DNA of 16,433 nt from assembly GCA_046758085.1 (NCBI GenBank), contig JBHHZP010000077.1, forward strand, positions 1 to 16,433, in the 5' to 3' direction. Below the pieces are notes generated by a model. It saw nothing but the letters and a program-made list of their open reading frames with translations. It was not told where the DNA came from and searched no databases. Positions 1 to 6,337 of this stretch are shown piece after piece. Each line of letters opens with the position of its first letter. Positions within the stretch are counted from its first letter, which is position 1. The position numbers were made by a program, and so were the translations under genes. The DNA comes from VRUB01 sp046758085. Its GTDB lineage: Bacteria > Pseudomonadota > Gammaproteobacteria > Acidiferrobacterales > SPGG2.

Positions 1-441
1 CGCAACGAACACGTTGTTTGCACCGGTCACCACTGCAAACAACGATGCGCAAATCAGCAAGATGATCCACTCGCTGCCGATGAATCTCCACAGGATCACC
101 ACTGCCAGCAATGTGATTGCGCCTACTCCAGCGGTCGCAAGTACGTACACTTTCCGAATCGCTAGGAAATAGGGGCTAAGCTCATGTCTTTCCCGATGAA
201 TCGAAAAAAAACGCAACACCCATTGACTAAGCGGCCCGTATACAAACAGGTTCACAATCCCGGCCAGTGTCAGACCGAGCGCTAGTCGGCCGTATTCTTC
301 CGCCCCTAAGACATTTGTCAGTACCTTTATTCCGACGAACGCCCCCGCCAGCGCCGTAACTTGCCCGACGGCTACCCAGAGGAACTCGCGCCGTGCGCGT
401 AATAGCTTACTCGCAAGGTCTGCAATAACGTTGGATATCAA
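1..441 (-). CDS. Wzx-type polysaccharide flippase, N-terminal part (cut by window edge)
   Basis: An open frame runs from 441 to base 1 and gives 147 residues of a hydrophobic protein. Likely membrane helices lie at residues about 20-41, 53-72, 98-118 and 124-141. The stretch around residues 41-55 (VLTNVLGAEEYGRLA) is typical of the first loop of MATE/MVF-fold oligosaccharide flippases, which move undecaprenyl-linked repeat units across the inner membrane. This fits an export step at the end of a sugar-nucleotide locus. The start is uncertain. The only early candidate is TTG at 439-441; an in-frame TAG lies just upstream inside heptamer repeat sequence, and I see no convincing ribosome binding site. 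The original start may have been replaced by the repeat. The rest of the gene lies outside the window. Confidence 0.8.
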   Translation of the reverse strand, partial: MISNVIADLASKLLRARREFLWVAVGQVTALAGAFVGIKVLTNVLGAEEYGRLALGLTLAGIVNLFVYGPLSQWVLRFFSIHRERHELSPYFLAIRKVYVLATAGVGAITLLAVVILWRFIGSEWIILLICASLFAVVTGANNVFVA

Positions 442-447
442 GGTAAA

Positions 448-545
448 ACCGGTGACTGGCGACTAGTGATTGGGGATTTAGTTTAGTTAGGACTCAGCAT
501 TAAAGGCGATCAATTGTGATTAGCCACTGGTAACTCGTGATGAGC
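448..545. repeat. Degenerate heptamer repeat tract upstream of the flippase
   Basis: Units of seven bases such as ggtgact, ggcgact, agtgatt, ggggatt and later gtgatta, gccactg, gtaactc, gtgatga follow each other with period 7, broken near 480-512 by unrelated sequence. The tract abuts the first codons of the flippase gene. It belongs to the same family seen between most genes of the window. The rest of the gap, 546-648, shows no gene. Confidence 0.75.
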
Positions 546-614
546 ATAGACCCTAAGACACGTGTGCGTTCACTGCTGATAGTAACTCAACCGCCAGAAG
601 CTCCCGTCATTGTG

Positions 615-623
615 TGCTATAAT
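615..623 (+). promoter_or_regulatory. Possible extended -10 promoter, plus strand
   Basis: The sequence TGCTATAAT gives a perfect TATAAT with an upstream TG, the extended -10 form. No good -35 hexamer lies 16-18 bases upstream. It would fire to the right, antisense to the hepT remnant, and no plus-strand gene follows. It could be a chance match or give an antisense RNA. Confidence 0.25.
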
Positions 624-648
624 GGAGTCAAAAGGATTCCATAGAAGG

Positions 649-1002
649 TCATTTCCCTGTACCGCCTACGCTTAGTACCTCAAGCGCCTGCTCTATGCTT
701 TTCTTGAGGTCAGGCAGGTCGCGGGTTACAACATCCCACACAACGTTTTTATCGATTTCGAAGTATCCATGGACAAGGATATGTCGCATTCCAATAATTT
801 TTGACCACGGAACGTGAGGCGTGCGGTTTTGCACATCTTGCGGAAGAGCTCTTGCGGCTTCACCTATGATCTGCAAATGGCGGATAAACCAGCTCTGAAT
901 GAGCTCATCCCGCTCGAACGCATCCTTACCCTGCGCCGCGTATCGCTCGATGTGCCCGATGGCCTCGAGGATATCTTACAGTCTTTCCCGCGGGTCTCTC
1001 AC
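649..1002 (-). pseudogene. hepT: HepT-like HEPN ribonuclease toxin, nonsense mutation at codon 9
   Basis: Read from GTG at 1000-1002, which overlaps the TGA of the mntA-like gene by four bases, the frame encodes 117 residues of a HepT/DUF86 protein, interrupted by TAA at codon 9 (976-978). The residue before the stop context (RERL-stop-DILEAI) suggests a former CAA glutamine codon. The catalytic RX4HXY motif is intact at residues 73-80 (RHILVHGY). In characterised HepT/MntA systems this motif forms the RNase active site and the tyrosine is modified by the antitoxin. Without readthrough or internal reinitiation (a TTG/ATG near codon 43-72) no full toxin is made. The 75-residue piece after the stop still contains the motif. 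The stop is shared with the duplicated copy at 4223-4430, so it predates the duplication. Confidence 0.85.
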
Positions 1003-1295
1003 AGCGAAACCGCCTCCTTGATAACCTGTTCCCGTATCCGTGGCTTCAGTCCACGGACGCTAACGACGTCGACATCTCGGCCAAGGAGGTCGCGCAGATC
1101 CATCAGCAGCCCTCCCATATCCAGGAGGCTTCTGCCTGGCTGCATGTCTACCAGGAAGTCGATATCGCTTTTCTCGTCAGCTTCACCACGCGCAACGGAT
1201 CCAAACACACGGATATTGCGGGCGCCGTGCTTTTGGGCAAGCCGCAGAATGTCCTCGCGCTTTTCTTTCAACAGATCATCAATTCCCATAGCCAA
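999..1295 (-). CDS. mntA: MntA-like minimal nucleotidyltransferase antitoxin, copy 1
   Basis: This 98-residue protein is a stand-alone MNT-type nucleotidyltransferase. The GSX10DXD signature is complete: G32-S33 and D44-x-D46, followed by FLVDM, as in enzymes that bind NTP and two metal ions. In studied HepT/MntA pairs the MNT protein adds AMP residues to the HepT tyrosine and so neutralises it. Here it lies directly upstream of the hepT remnant with a four-base overlap, the usual order. A TTG start at 1293-1295 is favoured because GAGAGG lies six bases upstream; ATG at 1287-1289 is the alternative. It is identical to 4427-4723. Since its toxin partner carries a nonsense codon, it may be an orphan antitoxin. 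Confidence 0.85.
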   Translation of the reverse strand: MAMGIDDLLKEKREDILRLAQKHGARNIRVFGSVARGEADEKSDIDFLVDMQPGRSLLDMGGLLMDLRDLLGRDVDVVSVRGLKPRIREQVIKEAVSL

Positions 1296-1305
1296 AATGT
1301 GCCTC

Positions 1306-1575
1306 TCACGGCGATAGCTGCGTCCGAGGTGGATCGTCAGCAGTGGCCCGAGACAAGTAGTCCTCGTAGGCTTTAGTTATTCCCTCCGCAAATCCTATGC
1401 TGGGTTTCCAACCTAATGCGCCAAGCCTTGTTACGTCGAGTAGCTTCTGCGGGGTGCCGTCGGGCTTGGTGCTATCCCAGGTGATATCCCCCTCGTAACC
1501 CACAACCTTCCGAACCGTATCGGCAAGCTCCTTGATGGTCTGGTCCTGACCGCAGCCAACGTTGATTAAGGGCGG
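1306..1575 (-). pseudogene. 3' fragment of a GDP-L-fucose synthase gene, copy 1
   Basis: The frame encodes the last roughly 90 residues of GDP-L-fucose synthase, from PPLINVGCGQDQT to the natural stop. It aligns without gaps to the C-terminal part of the complete fcl at 6701-7756 (KVVGYEGDITWDS, DGTP-KLLDVTRLG, GWKPS) with scattered substitutions, so it is a diverged paralogue and not a fresh copy. The N-terminal two thirds, with the NAD-binding fold and catalytic SYK residues, are absent. Upstream the frame runs into heptamer repeat sequence. The break falls at the same place where the intact fcl carries its second internal heptamer insertion. Confidence 0.88.
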
Positions 1576-1670
1576 TAATTGGTGACTGGTGACTAGTAGT
1601 TGGTGGAAAACAATCGGACTCAGGACGCGGGACTGAGGACTCGGCACTTAGGGCTTAGGACGGAGGGCAA
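1576..1670. repeat. Degenerate heptamer tract, copy 1
   Basis: A first part has ggtgact-type units (1581-1605), a second has gactgag/gactcgg/cacttag/ggcttag units (1617-1665), both with period 7. It joins the fcl fragment to the DUF5615 gene. The tract is duplicated at 5004-5098. Confidence 0.8.
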
Positions 1671-1710
1671 AGACTCAAACAAAATCTTCGTTCCCCCGTC
1701 CCTCTTATTG

Positions 1711-2082
1711 CTATCCAACTACAGGGAGCGCACGGATGCGCACCGCGCTTTCAGTTATCGTAACCAGCGCTCCTTGCCTGACCTGCCGTTCAATCTTCGG
1801 CCAAATATCGAGCAAAAGGCGCGCCAAGTCTGGTCCGCGCAGCCCCTCTCGCCGTATTCGAATCACAGAGGGCGAACCAGCGTTCGCGACAGCAAGAAGC
1901 GCATGGAAATCGGCGTCGAGCGTAACGCACACGCGTTGGTCCTTACGCGCATAATCCAAAATCTTCTGATCGGTGGCCCGGGCCAGGCCGACATCGTAGA
2001 CATGCACGACATCCCATGCGGCACCTGCCAGTATCTTCCCGGTGGAACGGGGAAGCCCTTGATCAAGGGGCAGTCGGATCAA
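1711..2082 (-). CDS. DUF5615 PIN-like toxin, copy 1
   Basis: The 123-residue protein has the layout of the DUF5615 PIN-like family: an N-terminal strand with LPLDQGLPRS (usually LLDENLP), a middle DVVHVYDVGLARATD segment, then VCVTLDADFHALLA with an acidic pair, and a closing PSVIRIRREGLRG segment. The normal first-strand motif is LDE/LDQ, so the acidic residue set looks usable. These proteins are putative RNases paired with DUF433 antitoxins. The start ATG overlaps the stop of the upstream DUF433 gene by four bases, implying translational coupling. Identical to 5139-5510. The role as a toxin is inferred from family and context. Confidence 0.82.
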   Translation of the reverse strand: MIRLPLDQGLPRSTGKILAGAAWDVVHVYDVGLARATDQKILDYARKDQRVCVTLDADFHALLAVANAGSPSVIRIRREGLRGPDLARLLLDIWPKIERQVRQGALVTITESAVRIRALPVVG

Positions 2083-2309
2083 GCTGCGCCCAATGTTATG
2101 ACCTGATCATCAAGATTGTTCGCGGCAAATTCAAGAGCCTGACGTATGTCTTCGGGCTCCAGCTCTGGGTACTCTGCCAGCAGTTCTTCCCGGTCTGGAT
2201 ACAGAGCCACAGCTTCCACAACTCGTTTGACCGTAAGGCGCATACCTCGGATGCATGGCTGGCCATTCATGATTGATGGGTCAACGATAATTCGGTCAAA
2301 TCTTGGCAT
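2079..2309 (-). CDS. DUF433 antitoxin, copy 1
   Basis: This 76-residue protein matches the DUF433 family: an N-terminal RIIVDPSIMNGQPCIRGMRLTV segment, then a helical part with EELLAEYPELEPEDIRQALEFAA, which resembles a winged-helix or MerR-like DNA-binding fold. DUF433 proteins are the usual first gene of pairs with DUF5615 toxins and probably neutralise them and repress the operon. The downstream toxin gene overlaps by four bases. Identical to 5507-5737. Both duplicated copies are free of frame damage, unlike the neighbouring HEPN genes. Confidence 0.85.
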   Translation of the reverse strand: MPRFDRIIVDPSIMNGQPCIRGMRLTVKRVVEAVALYPDREELLAEYPELEPEDIRQALEFAANNLDDQVITLGAA

Positions 2310-2399
2310 GCCAATACCTCAGGAAAGAATCACAGTCTAGGACCTAACGTTCCGTACATCAATACTTGAGTTGCCGGTTGATTGTTCTGACTTCAGGGT

Positions 2400-2519
2400 T
2401 CAGGCTCGCAATGCGATTTCCCGCCGCTGGCCAGCTAGTTCCAGGATGAGCTTACCTCGATCTTCTGCATGCTGATCGTTCGTGTTAAGCCGTTCGCGCT
2501 CTAGGGCTATTTCTCGGGT
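2400..2519 (-). other. Unidentified 3' gene tail, copy 1
   Basis: The gap 2310-2506 between the DUF433 and HEPN genes holds an open frame of 39 codons ending in TGA at 2400-2402. It has a strongly helical, charged sequence with two similar segments (TREIALERERL and QRREIALRA). It has no start of its own and looks like the end of a longer, lost gene, but I do not recognise the family. The stretch 2340-2400 contains weak period-7 repeats (gttgccg, gttgatt, gttctga and similar). Confidence 0.35.
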
Positions 2520-2909
2520 CCACCAGAGTCAGGATCAGTATCTCGATTGAGATGGTCGGCAATGGCATCTACGAATACGACTGCCTTGTCCAGTAACTCG
2601 GATGCCACATCTAAGGGAATATCCTCATCGGCAATGTAGTCTGCGTAGCGACGTTGTTCTTCGACCTTGTTGAAATCCCGTCCGAGATTCCTCGGGAGCA
2701 TTCCGGACTCGACGAATCGTCGCGAGAACTCTCCGACCAATGTGGAATGCGTCTTCGGGACATCCGCACCCGCATTCATCAGCATTGCCCGGGCCGGGCA
2801 GTACATAGCAATAGTAGGTTCGGTTAACCGAGGCCGCACCATCCCCGGCATCTAGATTTACCCTAGCCGTTTGAAGCGCTCGCCGGGCCTTTCGTAGTTC
2901 GCCCTTCAT
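2507..2909 (-). pseudogene. HEPN-domain protein, frameshifted, copy 1
   Basis: The start ATG at 2907-2909 overlaps the TAA of the upstream MNT gene (TAATG). The first 33 codons (KARRALQTARVNLDAGDG, SVNRTYY) and a second frame (AMYCPARAMLMNAG to the stop) are the two parts of one PF05168-type HEPN protein of about 133 residues. They are separated by one extra T at about 2810-2812. HEPN proteins of this class pair with MNT nucleotidyltransferases. The second part keeps the usual KTHSTLVGEFSRRFVESG and RRYADYIAD segments. The frameshift is also in the copy at 5935-6337, so it occurred before the duplication. Here the partner MNT gene is itself truncated. Confidence 0.85.
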
Positions 2910-2988
2910 TAGGCCCGCACCCCTTCTCGCCGGATCGTCTTGACGAAGCGCGCCGCTCGGTGCCTATCAGGATCTGTCAAACTGGCTT
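2909..2988 (-). pseudogene. MNT nucleotidyltransferase, C-terminal stub
   Basis: This is the last 26 codons of the nucleotidyltransferase whose full copy is at 6337-6669 (ending RHRAARFVKTIRREGVRA). The block is cut at 2988, where the large repeat ends and an unrelated MNT gene fragment is joined to it in a different frame. It has no active-site residues. Confidence 0.85.
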
Positions 2989-3247
2989 GGCCTCCGCCAG
3001 GATACGGTGTTTTGGGTACTTGCTAATGCTGTCCTCCGTCAATACGTCTGCCTTTTTGCCAAGCAACGCCTCGATGTCCTGTTGCAGCGCGACCAGATCA
3101 AAGAGACTGCGATCGTCGCCCATGTCGATGAGGATATCTACGTCACTGGTAGGGGTGTCCTCGCCACGGACCGCTCAAGTCGCGTCCAAAATCCGGCGCG
3201 ATAAACCCGATCGTCCTTGCGCCCGAGCGCCCCTCTCCCGATTTCAT
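2977..3247 (-). pseudogene. Remnant of a second MNT nucleotidyltransferase
   Basis: From about 3174 down, one frame encodes VRGEDTPTSDVDILIDMGDD, then SLFDLVALQQDIEALLGKKADVLTED and HRILAEA, the body of an MntA-like nucleotidyltransferase with its DXD pair. It then crosses the repeat junction at 2988, adds three foreign codons and stops at 2977-2979. The N-terminal part up to a possible ATG at 3245-3247 is decayed; the GS residues and reading frame are lost near 3175-3180, probably by a small deletion. No HEPN partner follows. It differs from all other MNT genes in the window. Confidence 0.75.
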
Positions 3248-3286
3248 GGATACGTAATGCCTACTGCCTACTCCGGCTCATCCCGG

Positions 3287-3730
3287 TCATGCGCCCATCC
3301 CTTGGTGACTATTGTGAAAGGGGTTTTCGATCCTAACGCCTTCGATGACCTGACCGTGGTTGAGATCTTCTGTCAGGATTCGCTCGGCACCGCCACGTGC
3401 GGCGGCCGCAACTATCATCGAATCCCAAAATGAAAGCTGGTAGCGCTCCTCGATCTCCGAGGCGTGCAAGATTGTGTTCGGTCCGTTCACCTCGATCTGC
3501 CACGCCAGATAGTTGTTGAGGATCCCCCTTGCTCTCGATGGAGAGATGGGGGCTGGGATCTTGCGTGTGATATTAACGTAGAACTCTTGCAGCACCTGAG
3601 TACTCAACATCCCGAGCTCGTCCTCCCAGGCCTCCCTCATTACGGCAGCAGCCCGCTCGTGCTTGGGACCGGCATCCAGATCATGAGCGTAGATCAAGAT
3701 GTTTGTATCGATGAAGCTCCTACCTTTCAT
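3287..3730 (-). CDS. VapC-type PIN-domain ribonuclease toxin
   Basis: A 147-residue PIN-domain protein. The expected acidic residues are all visible: D8 in SFIDTNILIY, E49 in VLQEFYVN, D103 in SFWDSMIVAAA and D122 in ILTEDLNHGQ. They would bind the metal ions for RNA cleavage. The start overlaps the end of the upstream ribbon-helix-helix gene by 11 bases, the classic antitoxin-toxin arrangement. It lies in the unique spacer between the two large repeats and, unlike the HEPN genes around it, is intact. Downstream, 3255-3286 has a short heptamer-like stretch (tgcctac repeated). The RNA target cannot be told from sequence. Confidence 0.9.
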   Translation of the reverse strand: MKGRSFIDTNILIYAHDLDAGPKHERAAAVMREAWEDELGMLSTQVLQEFYVNITRKIPAPISPSRARGILNNYLAWQIEVNGPNTILHASEIEERYQLSFWDSMIVAAAARGGAERILTEDLNHGQVIEGVRIENPFHNSHQGMGA

Positions 3731-3953
3731 GGAGCTCTTCTCGGGAAGCGCTCAACGTGCCCCCCAAATGGAACCCGGTGCCCAGGTCCGCGAGGGCGCT
3801 CTTCTTTGCCTGCTCGTAGCGCTCGGCTTCATCGGTTATCCGGGCGAGTTCCTCGCTCAGCAGGTTGCTGATCGACGTGTCGCGCTTCGCGGCGACCAGG
3901 CGTGCCCGACGGATAAGCTCCTTTTCGAGACGTAACGTGATGTTTTGCTTCAT
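3720..3953 (-). CDS. Ribbon-helix-helix antitoxin of the PIN toxin
   Basis: A 77-residue protein. Residues about 4-39 (NITLRLEKELIRRARLVAA, then TSISNLLSEELARI) form a ribbon-helix-helix DNA-binding domain: one strand, then two helices. The C-terminal tail ends SREELHER, common in antitoxins that wrap the PIN toxin. It should repress its own promoter, which carries two palindromes (3971-4006). ATG at 3951-3953 is the only sensible start; the leader has only a weak GGGA about ten bases upstream. Confidence 0.87.
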   Translation of the reverse strand: MKQNITLRLEKELIRRARLVAAKRDTSISNLLSEELARITDEAERYEQAKKSALADLGTGFHLGGTLSASREELHER

Positions 3954-3970
3954 AGCACAGGTCCCAGGTT

Positions 3971-4012
3971 TACACGTAAAATACGTGTAGCACGTGCCAC
4001 ACGTGCTGTCAA
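3971..4012 (-). promoter_or_regulatory. Promoter with two palindromic operators for the RHH/PIN operon
   Basis: On the minus strand a perfect TTGACA (-35, 4007-4012) is followed by exactly 17 bases and then TACACG as a weak -10 (3984-3989). The 17-base spacer is itself a perfect palindrome, GCACGTG-TGG-CACGTGC (3990-4006). It directly abuts a second palindrome, TACACGTA-TTT-TACGTGTA (3971-3989), which covers the -10. Both share the core CACGT-five bases-ACGTG, and their centres are 18 bases apart. This is what one expects for cooperative binding of two ribbon-helix-helix dimer pairs. The promoter and operator calls are strong as structure; binding is inferred. Confidence 0.8.
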
Positions 4013-4019
4013 CCGGGAC

Positions 4020-4222
4020 TTAAAGCGGCGCTTTCTTGGATCTCCTCAACTCCGCCGGCGCGAACTTCAACATAGCGCCGACCGGTCCAGGGCCCACGAG
4101 ATCTGGCCTCAACCGGTCACCGGTGTGGCTGACCCATCCGATCCGCCCGGCTGGTACACCCGCGACTAGGCGAAAGGGGAACGCGGGCACATCCTTCGTA
4201 GCGACCGCCTCCCGCGGCGATT
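4020..4222 (-). pseudogene. C-terminal remnant of a WbpD-like sugar N-acetyltransferase
   Basis: A frame with no start of its own reads EAVATKDVPAF, then LVAGVPAGRIGWVSHTG and DRL, and stops at TAA 4020-4022. The VTKDVPAYALVAGVPARRIGWMS motif is the end of the left-handed beta-helix domain of WbpD/WlbB-type acetyltransferases, which acetylate UDP-2-acetamido-3-amino-2,3-dideoxyglucuronate. The upstream end is fused to a truncated hepT fragment near 4222. The tail after DRL is unlike the family's usual cysteine-containing ending, so it may be altered. It is a fossil of a gene acting just after the WbpE-like aminotransferase at 12312-13445. Confidence 0.7.
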
Positions 4223-4430
4223 GATTTTGGACCAGAGAATGTGTGGCGTGCGGTTTTGCACGTCTTGCGGAAGGGCTCTTGCGGCTTCACCTATCGATCT
4301 GCAAATGGCGGGTAAACCAACTCTGAATGAGCTCATCCCGCTCGAACGCATCCTTACCCTGCGCCGCGTATCGCTCGATGTGCCCGATGGCCTCGAGGAT
4401 ATCTTACAGTCTTTCCCGCGGGTCTCTCAC
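4223..4430 (-). pseudogene. hepT: HepT-like toxin, truncated and frameshifted
   Basis: From GTG at 4428-4430 the sequence matches the hepT remnant at 649-1002, with the same TAA at codon 9. From 4320 downward it diverges: several substitutions plus one extra C at about 4295, which shifts the frame. Homology ends near 4223, before the RX4HXY catalytic motif, where a WbpD-like remnant begins. It cannot make a toxin. Confidence 0.82.
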
Positions 4431-4723
4431 AGCGAAACCGCCTCCTTGATAACCTGTTCCCGTATCCGTGGCTTCAGTCCACGGACGCTAACGACGTCGA
4501 CATCTCGGCCAAGGAGGTCGCGCAGATCCATCAGCAGCCCTCCCATATCCAGGAGGCTTCTGCCTGGCTGCATGTCTACCAGGAAGTCGATATCGCTTTT
4601 CTCGTCAGCTTCACCACGCGCAACGGATCCAAACACACGGATATTGCGGGCGCCGTGCTTTTGGGCAAGCCGCAGAATGTCCTCGCGCTTTTCTTTCAAC
4701 AGATCATCAATTCCCATAGCCAA
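4427..4723 (-). CDS. mntA: MntA-like minimal nucleotidyltransferase antitoxin, copy 2
   Basis: Identical in sequence to 999-1295: 98 residues, complete GSX10DXD signature (G32-S33, D44, D46), TTG start at 4721-4723 with GAGAGG six bases upstream. Its downstream hepT partner is truncated before the catalytic motif, so this copy has no cognate toxin in cis. It could still act on HepT proteins encoded elsewhere, or be a passive remnant of the duplication. Confidence 0.83.
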   Translation of the reverse strand: MAMGIDDLLKEKREDILRLAQKHGARNIRVFGSVARGEADEKSDIDFLVDMQPGRSLLDMGGLLMDLRDLLGRDVDVVSVRGLKPRIREQVIKEAVSL

Positions 4724-4733
4724 AATGTGCCTC

Positions 4734-5003
4734 TCACGGCGATAGCTGCGTCCGAGGTGGATCGTCAGCAGTGGCCCGAGACAAGTAGTCCTCGTAGGCT
4801 TTAGTTATTCCCTCCGCAAATCCTATGCTGGGTTTCCAACCTAATGCGCCAAGCCTTGTTACGTCGAGTAGCTTCTGCGGGGTGCCGTCGGGCTTGGTGC
4901 TATCCCAGGTGATATCCCCCTCGTAACCCACAACCTTCCGAACCGTATCGGCAAGCTCCTTGATGGTCTGGTCCTGACCGCAGCCAACGTTGATTAAGGG
5001 CGG
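4734..5003 (-). pseudogene. 3' fragment of a GDP-L-fucose synthase gene, copy 2
   Basis: Identical to 1306-1575: the last roughly 90 residues of GDP-L-fucose synthase without the N-terminal two thirds. It lies only about 1.7 kb downstream of the intact fcl (6701-7756), from which it differs at scattered positions, for example NVGC/NIGC and SIGFAEG/STGLAEG. Confidence 0.88.
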
Positions 5004-5098
5004 TAATTGGTGACTGGTGACTAGTAGTTGGTGGAAAACAATCGGACTCAGGACGCGGGACTGAGGACTCGGCACTTAGGGCTTAGGACGGAGGGCAA
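5004..5098. repeat. Degenerate heptamer tract, copy 2
   Basis: Same tract as 1576-1670: ggtgact-type units, then gactgag/gactcgg-type units with period 7. It bridges the fcl fragment and the second DUF5615 gene. Confidence 0.8.
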
Positions 5099-5138
5099 AG
5101 ACTCAAACAAAATCTTCGTTCCCCCGTCCCTCTTATTG

Positions 5139-5510
5139 CTATCCAACTACAGGGAGCGCACGGATGCGCACCGCGCTTTCAGTTATCGTAACCAGCGCTC
5201 CTTGCCTGACCTGCCGTTCAATCTTCGGCCAAATATCGAGCAAAAGGCGCGCCAAGTCTGGTCCGCGCAGCCCCTCTCGCCGTATTCGAATCACAGAGGG
5301 CGAACCAGCGTTCGCGACAGCAAGAAGCGCATGGAAATCGGCGTCGAGCGTAACGCACACGCGTTGGTCCTTACGCGCATAATCCAAAATCTTCTGATCG
5401 GTGGCCCGGGCCAGGCCGACATCGTAGACATGCACGACATCCCATGCGGCACCTGCCAGTATCTTCCCGGTGGAACGGGGAAGCCCTTGATCAAGGGGCA
5501 GTCGGATCAA
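5139..5510 (-). CDS. DUF5615 PIN-like toxin, copy 2
   Basis: Identical to the 123-residue protein at 1711-2082, with the same LDQGLP and TLDADFHALLA segments and the same four-base overlap with its DUF433 partner. Two identical active copies would double gene dosage of the module. Nothing in the flanks suggests different regulation, since the upstream sequence is also duplicated. Confidence 0.82.
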   Translation of the reverse strand: MIRLPLDQGLPRSTGKILAGAAWDVVHVYDVGLARATDQKILDYARKDQRVCVTLDADFHALLAVANAGSPSVIRIRREGLRGPDLARLLLDIWPKIERQVRQGALVTITESAVRIRALPVVG

Positions 5511-5737
5511 GCTGCGCCCAATGTTATGACCTGATCATCAAGATTGTTCGCGGCAAATTCAAGAGCCTGACGTATGTCTTCGGGCTCCAGCTCTGGGTAC
5601 TCTGCCAGCAGTTCTTCCCGGTCTGGATACAGAGCCACAGCTTCCACAACTCGTTTGACCGTAAGGCGCATACCTCGGATGCATGGCTGGCCATTCATGA
5701 TTGATGGGTCAACGATAATTCGGTCAAATCTTGGCAT
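5507..5737 (-). CDS. DUF433 antitoxin, copy 2
   Basis: Identical to 2079-2309 (76 residues, DUF433). It forms an overlapping pair with the downstream DUF5615 gene. The promoter is not obvious; transcription may come from the upstream MNT/HEPN pair or from the roughly 200-bp gap 5738-5934. Confidence 0.85.
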   Translation of the reverse strand: MPRFDRIIVDPSIMNGQPCIRGMRLTVKRVVEAVALYPDREELLAEYPELEPEDIRQALEFAANNLDDQVITLGAA

Positions 5738-5827
5738 GCCAATACCTCAGGAAAGAATCACAGTCTAGGACCTAACGTTCCGTACATCAATACTTGAGTT
5801 GCCGGTTGATTGTTCTGACTTCAGGGT

Positions 5828-5947
5828 TCAGGCTCGCAATGCGATTTCCCGCCGCTGGCCAGCTAGTTCCAGGATGAGCTTACCTCGATCTTCTGCATGC
5901 TGATCGTTCGTGTTAAGCCGTTCGCGCTCTAGGGCTATTTCTCGGGT
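5828..5947 (-). other. Unidentified 3' gene tail, copy 2
   Basis: Copy of 2400-2519: 39 codons of charged helical sequence ending in TGA, without a start and of unknown family. It begins just inside the end of the frameshifted HEPN gene in another frame. Confidence 0.35.
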
Positions 5948-6337
5948 CCACCAGAGTCAGGATCAGTATCTCGATTGAGATGGTCGGCAATGGCATCTAC
6001 GAATACGACTGCCTTGTCCAGTAACTCGGATGCCACATCTAAGGGAATATCCTCATCGGCAATGTAGTCTGCGTAGCGACGTTGTTCTTCGACCTTGTTG
6101 AAATCCCGTCCGAGATTCCTCGGGAGCATTCCGGACTCGACGAATCGTCGCGAGAACTCTCCGACCAATGTGGAATGCGTCTTCGGGACATCCGCACCCG
6201 CATTCATCAGCATTGCCCGGGCCGGGCAGTACATAGCAATAGTAGGTTCGGTTAACCGAGGCCGCACCATCCCCGGCATCTAGATTTACCCTAGCCGTTT
6301 GAAGCGCTCGCCGGGCCTTTCGTAGTTCGCCCTTCAT
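5935..6337 (-). pseudogene. HEPN-domain protein, frameshifted, copy 2
   Basis: Same gene as 2507-2909, with the same extra T (about 6238-6240) separating the N-terminal third from the rest. Here it directly follows its complete MNT partner (6337-6669) with the TAATG stop-start overlap, showing the original pair structure. The shift breaks the protein after residue 33, before most of the HEPN bundle. Confidence 0.87.

Larger units (their letters stand above)
893..2988. repeat. Large direct repeat, copy 1 (2,096 bp)
   Basis: This block matches 4321-6416 at a constant offset of 3,428 bases and I found no mismatch when comparing by eye. It holds the 5' part of the hepT remnant, an mntA-like gene, an fcl fragment, heptamer repeats, a DUF5615/DUF433 pair, an unidentified gene tail, a frameshifted HEPN gene and the end of an MNT gene. 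To the left, homology continues into hepT but with several substitutions and a one-base indel. To the right it stops abruptly at 2988 inside an MNT gene. Confidence 0.93.

Noticed and set aside
814..1317. Plus-strand frames over the hepT and mntA region (and their copies at 4221-4745)
   Set aside because: They overlap genes with clear motifs on the minus strand and are low-complexity in R and S.
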